A stretch of DNA of 64,000 bases, taken from the NCBI RefSeq assembly GCF_024713975.1, contig NC_091096.1, positions 20,992,458-21,056,457 on the forward strand. Reading direction: 5' to 3'. Of the stretch, positions 1 to 9,475 are shown one piece after another. Positions within the stretch are counted from its first letter, which is position 1. Each line of letters opens with the position of its first letter. Source of the stretch: Paralichthys olivaceus (Eukaryota; Chordata; Actinopteri; Pleuronectiformes; Paralichthyidae). The translations under genes were made by a program, and so were the position numbers. Under the pieces are notes generated by a model. The model saw nothing but the letters and a program-made list of their open reading frames with translations, ran no database searches and was not told the origin of the DNA.

Positions 1-3000
1 GTAAATAAACAGGTGAACAGCTTCAGGGTTGTGTGGACTGAGTCCTGCAGCAGGTCTTTACTTGCTGGGGCTCAATCACTGCAGGTCACTTTTACAGTTT
101 CAGAAAGAAAGCTTCAACCAGCATCACCACAGGCCGAGAAAATGCTCCTTTCCAAACAGGCAGGTTTATAATGGACCATGTACCTCACAGTATACAACAA
201 TGCAGACAGCACATTTGAAAACATCAAGGAAGCAGTCAGCACAAATTAATTACCAAGACATTTAGTTTTGCTGTGATTTCAAGTATGCACAAAATGGAAA
301 GTGCAAAGAAAACCAGAATGCAGATTAAGCTGAGAGAAAGTTCAGCAAGGAGTTGTTGACTGTCTTCTTGCGCACGCCTCCGAACTCACATGCACAGCTC
401 TCACCATCTCTAGACTCCACCAGCTCATTCACGCTCTTTTCATGCAATTACAACCTGACACACTCGCCTTGAGTCAATCACCCGTTAGCTGTCTAAGTTT
501 AAAATGTTCTCCTCCCCCCTGTCGTTCAGCTGTCAGTTCAGCACTGCCATCAATGAGTGACCCACTTCTACCTCTGCACCCCCTGAACTCTGGACAGGTC
601 ATCTCCCTTCAACTGTCAAAACAGAGGCCTTCGTGAGACCTCCCAGGTTTGTGCTCCATTCCTTATCACCTTCATATGCATATCACCTCCAAGTCTCCTT
701 CATAGCCAAAGCACCTAGTTCAAAAGATTGTTTCCATGGTGTTCACCACCTAATGGAGTCCATGGGCTAAAGTGTATTCCTCTAAAATAAACCTGATGTA
801 GCTTTACATTTATTCCCATGTGAGAAAAATTTAGATCAAGGATTGTTTTTGGAGTCTCTTTGCAGAATATTAGTTGAATTCCGTTCTATTTATAATCATA
901 AAGCAAAGCTAATGAAGCACAGCACCAGATGTTATTCTTTAATGTGAGAAAAAAAGCCTAAAGCACCCTGTGATTTACAATATAATTTAGTTGTATGAAT
1001 CAGGCACTAATAAATATTTGCCCATCCCTGCTGGTAGTTAAATTTAGGAACAGTGAAAAAATAGACGATGCACAAGGGAGTCTTGGATATTTTACAGAAC
1101 AGGAGAAATAAATTATTATTTTTGGAAATGTGCTGTTGTAACACCCATCTGTTTTCTTCCACTCTACCAGCAGATATGCATTTCATTCAGCAGAATTACA
1201 CTGTAAATTAAAGGCTGTATTCTGAAGTGTTGATTACTTAAAAAAACTTCCTTCGGTGTCTTTATCAATCTTGTTCTATTGCTTGAGCAGGGCAGGATGC
1301 CAAACTAGCAGCTGCAGGCATAATCATATATTTTATAGTCACATCTTTGACTCAGGTTTAAGTATAAATACAGTTCTGTAAAACTACTTCACGACAAGTT
1401 AAAAAAGTTCTGCATTCATGTTCCCATAGAGCACTTTTCTATAGGGCTGGACAACAGGACCGACAGTTCAGTTATGATAAAAAGGTTCATGTTAGTCAAT
1501 ATCGGTAATTTTCATGATAAATGATTTCTTTCAAGTTTGAAAAGTGATTTTTGCTCCTGAGTTAAGGTTATGGTTTTAAACTCTTCTATTTGAGCAGAGA
1601 CTGATAAACAGCAAAACATTTGATAAATCTGAGGTAGATCGATAACATGTTGTACCTCACTGTGCTGCACAATGTGTAATAATTTTATCAGTAAATATGG
1701 AACTTTTGTGCCATTGCTATTCAATTATAGTGCAATAATTTATTTTTACACACAAATTAATCTGTGAGAAGCATTTAAATATTAGTTAGTTAATGGATCG
1801 GTGGTGCACATTATTTTATTATTTGATCATTAGGTTTTTCAAAGAGATGAGTGGTGGATTAGAAGTAGAGTTTTATGAAATAGAAAGAGTCAAGTATATA
1901 ACTGCACATAAGTATGGTACTTGAATGACTGGCCATAGTTACATTCCACCACTGACTGTCATTGCAAAATCTATTTAATCAATTTCAACAATAAGATGGT
2001 AAAAATGTCTTTGCTGTGTGAAAATTACAGACTATATACACGTTGAATAAAGAAAGTCAATATGATAAATATATTCAAATACATCTACTATCTCCCGATA
2101 AGAAAAGGGTAACATCCAGTCTTCTGCTTATCTTGATGTGATTTACTACTCAACCTTATACTGCATGGACTTCTGTGAGGGATAAACACTGGATTCAAGA
2201 AAAAAACATTGTTAAATAATAAATAAACACGTTAATATTGGACATGCATAAATAACCCTTTTCATCCCAGAGCGGCTCACACATTAGCACCACTGGCTGA
2301 GACTAATAAAAGGCGTCTTGCTGAGACCCATGTCTCACTTCATTCAGCTCCCTCCTGTGTGGAGCCTTCAGCGGGAAGTGAGTCATTCCCTCCTGCTCCT
2401 GTGTCGGTGGTGAATAGATGAGCCGCGTGACCCCGGTGCACGATTAATTAGTGATCATTATCCCATCTCCGCTCTCCTCGTGGCTGCTGTGCTTTTGTCC
2501 TCGCTTTTTTAGCATAGCTAGCTGCACCACCAACTGCCTTTTGACGTGACTCTGGTACGTGGGAATGCAAGTGTCACAGAGGTCTGGCAGAGGCTGTCCG
2601 ATATTCTGCTAGGATGCTTTGGTGTTGTGTTGATGTTTCCTTCCCAAGAAGTTAAAGAAGGGAAGCAAATGAAGAAAGGAAGGAAGGAAGGAAATGTTCA
2701 CCGGGTGACAGCAAGGGTGTCATTAAAGCTCTTTCAGAGAGGCATGAGCACCGGAGTTATTGTGCCCCAGTTAAAACAAGTAGCTTATTCAAGGAAAAGC
2801 ACAACTAAACAAAATTATAAATGAATATTCGTTCACCCGTGGACCAGTAGTGTATCTGCGACTGTCTCAGACATTAAGAGGAAATATTGCCTTCATTAGA
2901 CACAGAGGCACCCTGATGTAGAAAGTTTCCAGTAGCAGATTCCTGTTGAGTCAGTGAAGATACCAGATACATGTGTAATCAGTTATGAAGAGATGGCAAA

Positions 3001-3470
3001 GAGCCCTGTTGTTTGTGTGCTGATTATAATCCAGGCTGGAGTCACGATGTTGTTATATGGTTGTTATTTCACTCAGTTTGCTTATTTGAATGCAGAACTG
3101 ATACTGGTTGCACTCTTATAGGACAGCTCTTATTTTGAAATTCAAAGAATACAAGGATGATACCAGTCACCATTTAAATAAGACACCTTTGCTTAAAAAC
3201 ACCTTGTTATTAGCTGAGCAGCAGTTAATTTGAAACCATTTAGAGTCTAATCTAAAAACATTAAACACTAAAGCCTGTAATGAAGGGGTGATTGAAAAGA
3301 AACTTTAAAACACTGCAACTACAAATGATCACACACTAGGCTTAGATTTAAAAATATAACCCGTTTTCACAAGATTAGAATGTATGAATCTCATTATGCA
3401 TTTCTAGAGGATTTGTAGTTTCTAAGGCAGCTATGGATTATCCAGTGTCAGCAATTCAAATAAAATTTAG
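1..3470. other. Non-coding stretch, no supported gene
   Basis: Open frames here are short, lack splice-site support and encode low-complexity or unremarkable peptides. The stretch is AT-rich with ordinary intergenic composition. A short GGAA/GAAG-rich run lies near 2660-2690. A more GC-balanced, non-repetitive block lies at about 2270-2540 and contains homeodomain-type ATTA/TAAT words; it could be conserved non-coding DNA, but this cannot be shown from one sequence. Confidence 0.6.
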
Positions 3471-3530
3471 ATTGTGTTATGATTGTGTTCTACAGGCTTT
3501 TCAGGTATTTGCTTTTGCTGGATATATGGA

Positions 3531-3554
3531 GGCAGACTTTTGGACCCCACAGTG
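3531..3554 (+). repeat. Terminal fragment of a Tc1-like transposon
   Basis: The words CAGACTTTTGG and ACCCCACAGTG match the terminus of a common Tc1/mariner-type inverted repeat (ending in TTTGGACCCCACTGT). The same terminus appears at 18761-18780 (same orientation) and at 19715-19740 (inverted). Only the end is recognisable; the element interior, expected to the left, is not. The family is recognised from memory of teleost repeats. Confidence 0.5.
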
Positions 3555-4079
3555 TTAATTCATCTTTTTCTACCAATTGTGGCAATAGACTTAGGCTGCA
3601 TGATATCCAACAAAATCTGCAATACTTCACCCCATCTTGTCATCCTCACAGCACAGGCTACTTGCAATTAGGAAGAAAAACCCAAAGTCAACATCACGCA
3701 ATTACTGGGGTTGATAGCTTTTTTTATGTGTAAATCACGTGATCTCCACCACAGAGTTAATACGTTGCTTACTGCCTCTGTCTGCTGCACCTGGCTGCCC
3801 CACCTTTGGCCTGAATAATGCAGAGGATTTGTTGCTGTTGTAAATGCGTCTGTGCAGAGAACCTCCCGCTGTGTTGTGCATGTGTGAAAGGCAAACTGTG
3901 GGGAAAATTTGGACCCAATTCTCTGGCCTTTATCCACAGGTCATGTCTGAAAATGGCTTTAAATTTAACCAGTGATTTCAGTGATTCACTCGCCTTTAAC
4001 CTCAGAGGAGGAGCTCATCAGTTAGATCACAATGTAGTTGTGTAGTGTAGTTTTTGTAGACATATTTTTTTTCCCCCAA

Positions 4080-4265
4080 ATTCATATATGGTCACCATGA
4101 CCTTTGAGCATTGAAATCTGATCAGCTGATCTCAGTTGAGAGACAACTGCTCAAAAATTGAAGATATCACATTCAAGAGGCCACTGTGACCTTGCCCTTT
4201 GACCACCAAAATCATATAAATTACTCTGTGAGTCCAAGTAAGCAGGTGTGCCAGAGAATTCCTGA
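4080..4265 (+). repeat. Old teleost dispersed repeat fragment
   Basis: The segment contains the diagnostic words GACCTTTGA, TTTGACCACCAAAAT and GAGTCCAAGTAAGC. These characterise a widespread teleost repeat that reads roughly 'gtgacctttgaccaccaaaat ... gagtccaagtg'. A related stretch near 4091-4130 suggests a degenerate partial duplication inside the same fragment. There is no coding potential. Confidence 0.5.
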
Positions 4266-4280
4266 TAAAAACAACAATCT

Positions 4281-4380
4281 CCAGTGGCAACCATGTACTT
4301 TAATCCTTTGATATCAATAACTGGAAACGCCCAGTGACAGCCTTGTACTTTAATCTCGATATAAATAACTATAGATCCTC
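4281..4380 (+). repeat. Two-unit tandem duplication, period 50 bp
   Basis: The unit starting with CCAGTGGCAACC at 4281 is repeated at 4331 as CCAGTGACAGCC. Both units share the following block TGTACTTTAATC and an ATA(T/A)..AATAACT end. It is a simple local tandem duplication. A telomere-like run (GGGGTTAGGGGTTAGGGTTAG-type) follows at about 4417-4437. Confidence 0.65.
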
Positions 4381-4449
4381 TGATCTAGTTAACTTTGTAC
4401 TATTTCCTTTGATCCTGGGGTTAGGGGTTAGGGTTAGACTGTAGGAGTG

Positions 4450-4552
4450 ATGGCACAGTTACTGAAACCTTCGACTGAGAAGCCAGCAGCTTTCATTTAC
4501 GAAGACAACAGCTTATCAGATCTGCTTCCTTTACCAAAATGGCCACTGTGGT
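4450..4552 (+). CDS. Candidate upstream coding exon (unproven)
   Basis: An ATG at 4450 opens 34 codons beginning MAQLLKPSTEKPAAF and running into CCACTGTG followed by a consensus GTAAGA donor at 4553. It sits about 340 bp before the long coiled-coil exon on the same strand, so it is a natural first-exon candidate. However, it ends in phase 2, whereas the acceptors found before the long exon (at 4826 and 4892) open the coiled-coil frame in phase 0, so a direct join shifts frame. Either another exon or acceptor is used, there is a sequence error, or this is a chance ORF. Confidence 0.25.
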
Positions 4553-4891
4553 AAGATTGTTTTACCAATTCCCTTGGCCAACCTACTTTTGACTGCTTTT
4601 GATTCATGTTTTGTCTAAAGCTCAACTACACATAACGTTTGTTGAGTAAATCTATTACTCTTAACATCTATTATACATCAATACACATATGCGTGACAAT
4701 TTCCCCATCAGCCTTAAATACAACACCGGCAAATGTGATACTTTGCAGCCAATTCATGGTCTATTTAAGACAATTTGAAACCTTAATTTGTTGATTTTAA
4801 TTTAAGACTTTTTAAGGAACTGCAGGAACCACTGGTCAAAGTGGGAGTGGGGTTTTTACTCAAGAATTCCATGTATGTTTCTATTCTTCAG

Positions 4892-6838
4892 GTTTGTGAA
4901 CCAATGCAGCTCCAGAAAATAAGAGAAGACCTTATTAAAGCCATAGCTGAGTCTAAGGCTATCAAACTTGATGCCCTGGCCAAACTGGCTGCAGAACACC
5001 AGAAGGTCAAGAACACTGAAGCCAGATGTACAACTCTGGAGGCATACCTGCACCACGAGACAGCAAAGGCTGATAGATGCTGGAGCAGGGCAGAGGCTCT
5101 GGAAGAAGCTAATATTGCTCTGAAGGAGGAGGTTGAACTTTTTAAAAGAGAGAGGAGCCAGCTTCAAACAGACCTCAAATGCAAGGATGAGCATAAGGAC
5201 AGCGTGAGGTGGAGCCAGCTTCAAGAAGAGCTCAAACGCAAGGATGAGCTCATAATAAATGCAGTTGAGACAAGGAAAGATGAGACTAAGGCTCTCAAAC
5301 TTGCCCTGGCCGAGCTGGCTGCAGAACACCAGAAGCTCCAGAACACTGAGGCCAGGTGTGCAACTCTGGAGGCATACATGCACCACGAGACAGCAAAGGC
5401 AGAGGCTCTGGAAAAAGCCAATATTGCTCTGAAGGAGAAAGTGGAACTTTTTAAAAGTGAGAAGAGCCAGCTTCAAACGGACCTCAAACGCAAGGATGAG
5501 CTCATCATATATGCAGTTGAGACAAGGAAAGCTCGCAAAAGATCCCAGGTTGACCTCATGGCCAAGCTGGCGTCAAAAGAAGATGAGCTCAAGAGCACTG
5601 AGGCTAGGTGTGCAGCTCTGGAGGCAAAGCTGTACCACGAGACAGCAAAGGCTGATAGATGCTGGAGCAGGGCAGAGGCTATGGAAGAAGCCAATATTGC
5701 ACTGAAGGAGGAGGTGGAACTTTTTAAAAGTGAGAGGAGCCAGCCTCAAACCCAGCTCAAATGCAAGGATAAGCATGAGGACAGCGTGAGGTGGAGCCAA
5801 CTTCAAGACGAGCTCAAACGCAAGGATGAGCTCATCATATATGCAGTTGAGACAAGGAAAGCTCACAAAAGATCCCAGATTGACCTCATGGCCAAGCTGG
5901 CGTCAAAAGAAGATGAGCTCAAGAGCACTGAGGCCAGGTGTGCAGCTCTGGATGCATACCTGTACCACGAGACAGCAAAGGCTGATAGATGCTGGAGCAG
6001 AGCTGAGGCTCTGGAAGAAGCCAATATTGCTCTGAAGGAGGAGGTGGAACTTTTTAAAAGTGAGAGGAGCCAGCCTCAAACCCAGCTCAAATGCAAGGAT
6101 GAGCATGAGGACAGCGTGAGGTGCAGCCAACTTCAAGAAGAGCTCATGGCCAAGCTGGCGTCAAAAGAAGATGAGCTCAAGAGCACTGAGGCCAGGTGTG
6201 CAGCTCTGGAGGCAAACCTGCACCAGGAGTTGACCCAGGCTCAGGAAACCTGGATCAGAAACCTAGAGGCTCTGGAAAAAGAGAATGTGGCTCTGAAGGA
6301 GAAGGTGCACCTTTTGAAAAGTGCACAGAGCCAGCTTGAGCTTGTGATAACAAAGATTGAGGAAAGGCAAGCTCACTGCAATCACAATAACCAAAGTGAC
6401 TCCATGACTGAGATGACTTCAAACAAGGAGCTGCAGAGCACAGAGGATGAGTGTGAAGTCACACCTGAAACACCAGAGGCAAGTCAGGAGCTGGCTCAGT
6501 CTGAGGAAGAGTGTGGCAGTGAGGTGGAGCTGCCTCAGGCCACAGAAGAGTGCAGCAGTGAGGTGGAGCTGCCTCAGTCTGAGGGAGGATGCAGCAGTGA
6601 GGGGAAGCTGCTTCAAGTGGAAGGAGAGTGCAGCACTCAGGTAGAGCTGCCTCAGATCGACGAAGAGCGCAGCAACAGTGAGATGCAACAGTTGGTAATA
6701 CTGAAGAATGTGAAGGTGGAGCACGAGACAGAGGAGAGTAAACACAAATCTTCAAACAAGAAAGCAAAGAACAATAAGCAGCTGCATCAGAAGAAGAAGA
6801 AGAAGAGAAGAAGTCAAAGGCCTCACAGTTTTTACTGA
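4892..6838 (+). CDS. Tandem-repeat coiled-coil protein, long (terminal) exon
   Basis: An open frame of about 650 codons ends in TGA at 6836-6838. A strong acceptor (pyrimidine tract then TTCTTCAG) ends at 4891, directly before GTTTGTGAACC in frame, so this is probably the last exon of a spliced gene. If it were unspliced, ATGs at 4871 or 4904 could start it. The first ~490 residues are heptad-like and charged, built from five copies of a unit with TEARCAALEA, AEALEEANIALKE and VELFKSERSQ. Then comes an acidic block with several SEVELPQ-type repeats (about 6490-6660) and a basic tail rich in KKKKKRR that could act as a nuclear localisation signal. There is no signal peptide or membrane segment. 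It resembles generic golgin/trichohyalin-like coiled coils only in composition; no family is assigned. AATAAA signals follow at 6960 and 7013. A retrocopy origin is possible but less likely, given the acceptor and only a short A run after the second signal. Confidence 0.7.
   Translation, partial: VCEPMQLQKIREDLIKAIAESKAIKLDALAKLAAEHQKVKNTEARCTTLEAYLHHETAKADRCWSRAEALEEANIALKEEVELFKRERSQLQTDLKCKDEHKDSVRWSQLQEELKRKDELIINAVETRKDETKALKLALAELAAEHQKLQNTEARCATLEAYMHHETAKAEALEKANIALKEKVELFKSEKSQLQTDLKRKDELIIYAVETRKARKRSQVDLMAKLASKEDELKSTEARCAALEAKLYHETAKADRCWSRAEAMEEANIALKEEVELFKSERSQPQTQLKCKDKHEDSVRWSQLQDELKRKDELIIYAVETRKAHKRSQIDLMAKLASKEDELKSTEARCAALDAYLYHETAKADRCWSRAEALEEANIALKEEVELFKSERSQPQTQLKCKDEHEDSVRCSQLQEELMAKLASKEDELKSTEARCAALEANLHQELTQAQETWIRNLEALEKENVALKEKVHLLKSAQSQLELVITKIEERQAHCNHNNQSDSMTEMTSNKELQSTEDECEVTPETPEASQELAQSEEECGSEVELPQATEECSSEVELPQSEGGCSSEGKLLQVEGECSTQVELPQIDEERSNSEMQQLVILKNVKVEHETEESKHKSSNKKAKNNKQLHQKKKKKRRSQRPHSFY
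4979..6400 (+). repeat. Five coding tandem repeats, alternating 330/252/330/258 bp
   Basis: The anchor word GCC(A/G)A(A/G)CTGG recurs at 4979, 5309, 5561, 5891 and 6149, giving spacings of 330, 252, 330 and 258 bp, all multiples of three. The short unit 2 lacks both the DRCWSRA segment and the CKDEH...DSVRWSQ segment; unit 4 ends early, before the KRKDELII...VETRK segment. Units 3 and 4 are nearly identical at nucleotide level, indicating recent duplication or conversion. Unit 5 is the most diverged and leads into the C-terminal region. Confidence 0.85.
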
Positions 6839-7030
6839 AAACTTGAACCATTTACCCCTTCTTACCTTACCTACTTCTCCCTTCCCCCTCCCTACCCTTT
6901 ATCCACTGCCCAGTCTTACCCCTTTCTCTCCCACCCCTTACCCTTCACCTACCCCCCAAAATAAACCCTCTAACCCCCAACCCTCTGTGTGCTTTTGTAA
7001 GTAAAGATTGTAAATAAATGTAAAAAAAAC
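6839..7030 (+). other. 3' UTR of the coiled-coil gene
   Basis: Immediately after the stop, about 110 bases (6850-6958) are almost devoid of G and very rich in C and T. AATAAA hexamers follow at 6960-6965 and 7013-7018, the latter with a short A run just after. This fits a 3' UTR with two alternative polyadenylation signals. A C-rich tract of this kind could bind poly(C)-binding proteins (inference). Confidence 0.6.
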
Positions 7031-8140
7031 GTATCAACCGGTGTACATATGTTTCTGAATACACACAGACACAGGATTCATGGCTCTGATCAATTACTAC
7101 ACTATTACAGGGTTGGTGATGTCACATAAACAATACATATCAACATTTCCTTGTGAATCATTTTGTGCGCGACTCATTTTGGTGATGAAACAAATCTTAA
7201 TGCTCTCAAAGATCTGTGGATGGGCACGCTTCACTCTGACAACTGAGAGGGACACAATATAAACATCATTTAGATTTTAAGAACAGCTCCTTTTTTATTG
7301 GTTACTCCCCTGAATGTGATTAATCAAAGCTTAATTTACAAAAAGAAGAATTTAAATATATATATGTAACTTTGGCTACTAGGAGTCTCTCATTCAAAAC
7401 AATATCTAAAGACCTAGTATGATGACATTGTGAAGCAACGTAGAATCATGGGAGTTGTTGTCTACCTGACGTTTCTCAGGTGTAAGTCATGTTCACTGAT
7501 GAGGTAATTTGATGTTTTATTCACGTAACGGAGCAAACGGCAACGAATAATCGTCCTGCATTATGAGTGACCAATACAAACAGTGGAAGGGAAAGACTAA
7601 GATCGATTAATCAAGTGACTGATCAGCTCAGGATCAATAAAATATTTTGTCTTCCAGTTGCGGAGTCCAGAAAAAAACAAGAAGAGCAGCTGAGAGCAGA
7701 GCAGACAAACATGAATCTGGACCCGACACGCTCTCAGTCAGGTCATCTGTTGAACCTTTGCCTCTGTGCCTCTGATTTGGGAGTGCTCTCAGTCCAAGAA
7801 GTAATACTTGGTAACAGCAGCAGTAGCACAGCCCGAAGAGCTGACCCTTCTCTTAACACCAACTCCACAGCCACACACCTTCTGATTACCTTTCTTGGTG
7901 TGTTGCGGCCATCATACACTCCAATTACGTCTGCTAATGCAGCAGCCTCTTCTCCTGGCCTTCCATGTAGTTAGGTGTGAGGCAGCAGAGGTGAGAGAAA
8001 AACAGGGTAAAAAAAGCTGCACTGTGATGACTCAGGAGCACTTGTTACTTTATAATGCCTGTTCACTGAAGTGGTCACAGGATTCTTTTATCATCTTCGC
8101 TGAGGAGATTATGTTTTTTGTTTGTTGGTTTGTTAGCAGG
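7031..8140. other. Non-coding stretch, no supported gene
   Basis: A 135-codon open frame at 7567-7974 has no recognisable domain, no strong start context and no splice support. Around 7440-7465 the words AATCATGGGAGTTGTTGTC resemble the 'actacaactcccatgatt' motif common in fish repeats and some promoters. Nothing else is supported. Confidence 0.5.
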
Positions 8141-8420
8141 ATTACACAAAAACTTCTTAACAGATTTACATTAAATTGTGGAGGAGTGGGGCCATGACCC
8201 AAGGAGGAACCCAGTAAATATATAAAGTGGATCCGGATGTAGAAGCCATTAAACTTTGGTAAGGATCTGGATCATAGTCTGGATCCAGGATTTTTTTTTT
8301 TATATCTCTCTTTAATGTTACCTTTCTCAAATAATGTTGATGAAAAACCATCTGCACAGTTCTAATATCTTGAACAGGTGACATTTTATGTGGATCTGAT
8401 CCAGAATTTTGGAATCAAAG
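8140..8420 (+). repeat. Dispersed repeat family R1, copy 1
   Basis: The fragment reads CAGGATTACACAAAAACTTC, then a 'gtggaggagtggggccatgac' block, then CCAAGGAGGAACCCAGTAAA, then GGATCTGGATCATAGTCTGG. The same ordered word set recurs at 15395-15515 (+), 28797-28890 (-) and 44640-44790 (-). This is a widespread old teleost repeat (recognised from memory). It is non-coding. Confidence 0.65.
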
Positions 8421-9160
8421 TAGGTTGAATTTGGGTTATCTGTGAAATGTTTAGCAATTTCTGCAATTTATTCTGTTTTAAACATTATCTCAACATATAC
8501 CTTTCTGTCATCAGAACCACACCAGAAGAAAGAAAGACATTACACAGCTTTTAGTGTCTTTGTGCCGAAAATGAAATTCTTCCTGAATTTGATCATCTGG
8601 GACAGGTCACTTTGTGATGTAGCACACATGTTTTAGGCTTTTAAAAAATACTATATCAAATTTCATATTTAAAACAATCAATAAAATTCAATGAACAGCA
8701 GGAAAAATAACAATAACAGATTATTCCTTAAGTAATTTTACATTCTATTGGGGCTCGCAGGTGAGGACCATCATCATCTATCAGCCCACTGTCTTCTCCA
8801 CGTTGAATACATCACAGACACAACAATTCGGAACATTGTCTTATTTATGACAGATTTATATTGTTAATATTACTGATTGACATTTGCGCCGCCTCTTTAT
8901 GTGACATCACCCTCATGAAGTCATGTGATTTCAGTCACATGATGTCCATGTTAACCTAGAGTAAAAGTCTTGTCGACTAGATATTGTTAGAACAGGAAAT
9001 AAACATACATTACCCAAATTCACCCTTGATATCATATTATATATTCTCAGCTGCTGGCCAACATTTCACTTTAACAGATGTTTACTTTTCATTTAAAAGC
9101 TTTTCCACTCAGAGGTGTAGGATACATCGTAACATATTTTATCCTTTTTGGTGCTGACTA
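8421..9160. other. Non-coding stretch, nothing recognised
   Basis: AT-rich sequence with short open frames only. There is no splice-supported exon, and I recognise no repeat or structured element. Confidence 0.5.
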
Positions 9161-9475
9161 TGTTTACATGGACAGCAATATTCGGATTATTGACCTTTTT
9201 CTGAATAAGACATTCTTCATTCATGTTCCCATTTCCTATCACGCCCTACTACTAGTTTACACCTGGTCACGTGTCTTCAAGCAGTTTTTAACTGTTAAAT
9301 ACAAAATGCTGTTAAAACTCCAAAAGGACTTTATCATGTTGTTAGGACGTAGACATATTATATATTAATACAGTTTTTGTTTGTTTTGCTTTGCTTCAAG
9401 TTAATCAAAAACGGCTTTTTACATTGTAGTGTCTTAATTAGGATAATATCAATAATAATGCTGTCCATGCAAACG
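9161..9475. mobile_element. MITE-like element with ~30-bp imperfect inverted ends
   Basis: The left end TGTTTACATGGACAGCAATA (9161) is mirrored at the right end, where the reverse complement of 9440-9475 reads CGTTTGCATGGACAGCATTA. The following bases also pair imperfectly (ATTCGGATTATTGA versus a TTATTGATATTATCC arrangement). The ~315-bp interior has no transposase. This matches a common teleost 'tttacatggacagcaatattcggattatt' MITE-type repeat, so it is a non-autonomous DNA transposon. Confidence 0.7.

Noticed and set aside
4417..4437. Telomere-like GGGTTAGGGTTAG run
   Set aside because: Only about three units, interstitial and imperfect; too short to indicate a telomere fusion.
4856..6851. 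Antisense and alternate-frame ORFs (up to 206 codons) opposite the coiled-coil exon
   Set aside because: Their repeats mirror the sense-strand coding repeat; they have no independent start, splice or family evidence.
7567..7974. 135-codon plus-strand frame
   Set aside because: No family, Ser/Thr-rich composition, no promoter or splice support.
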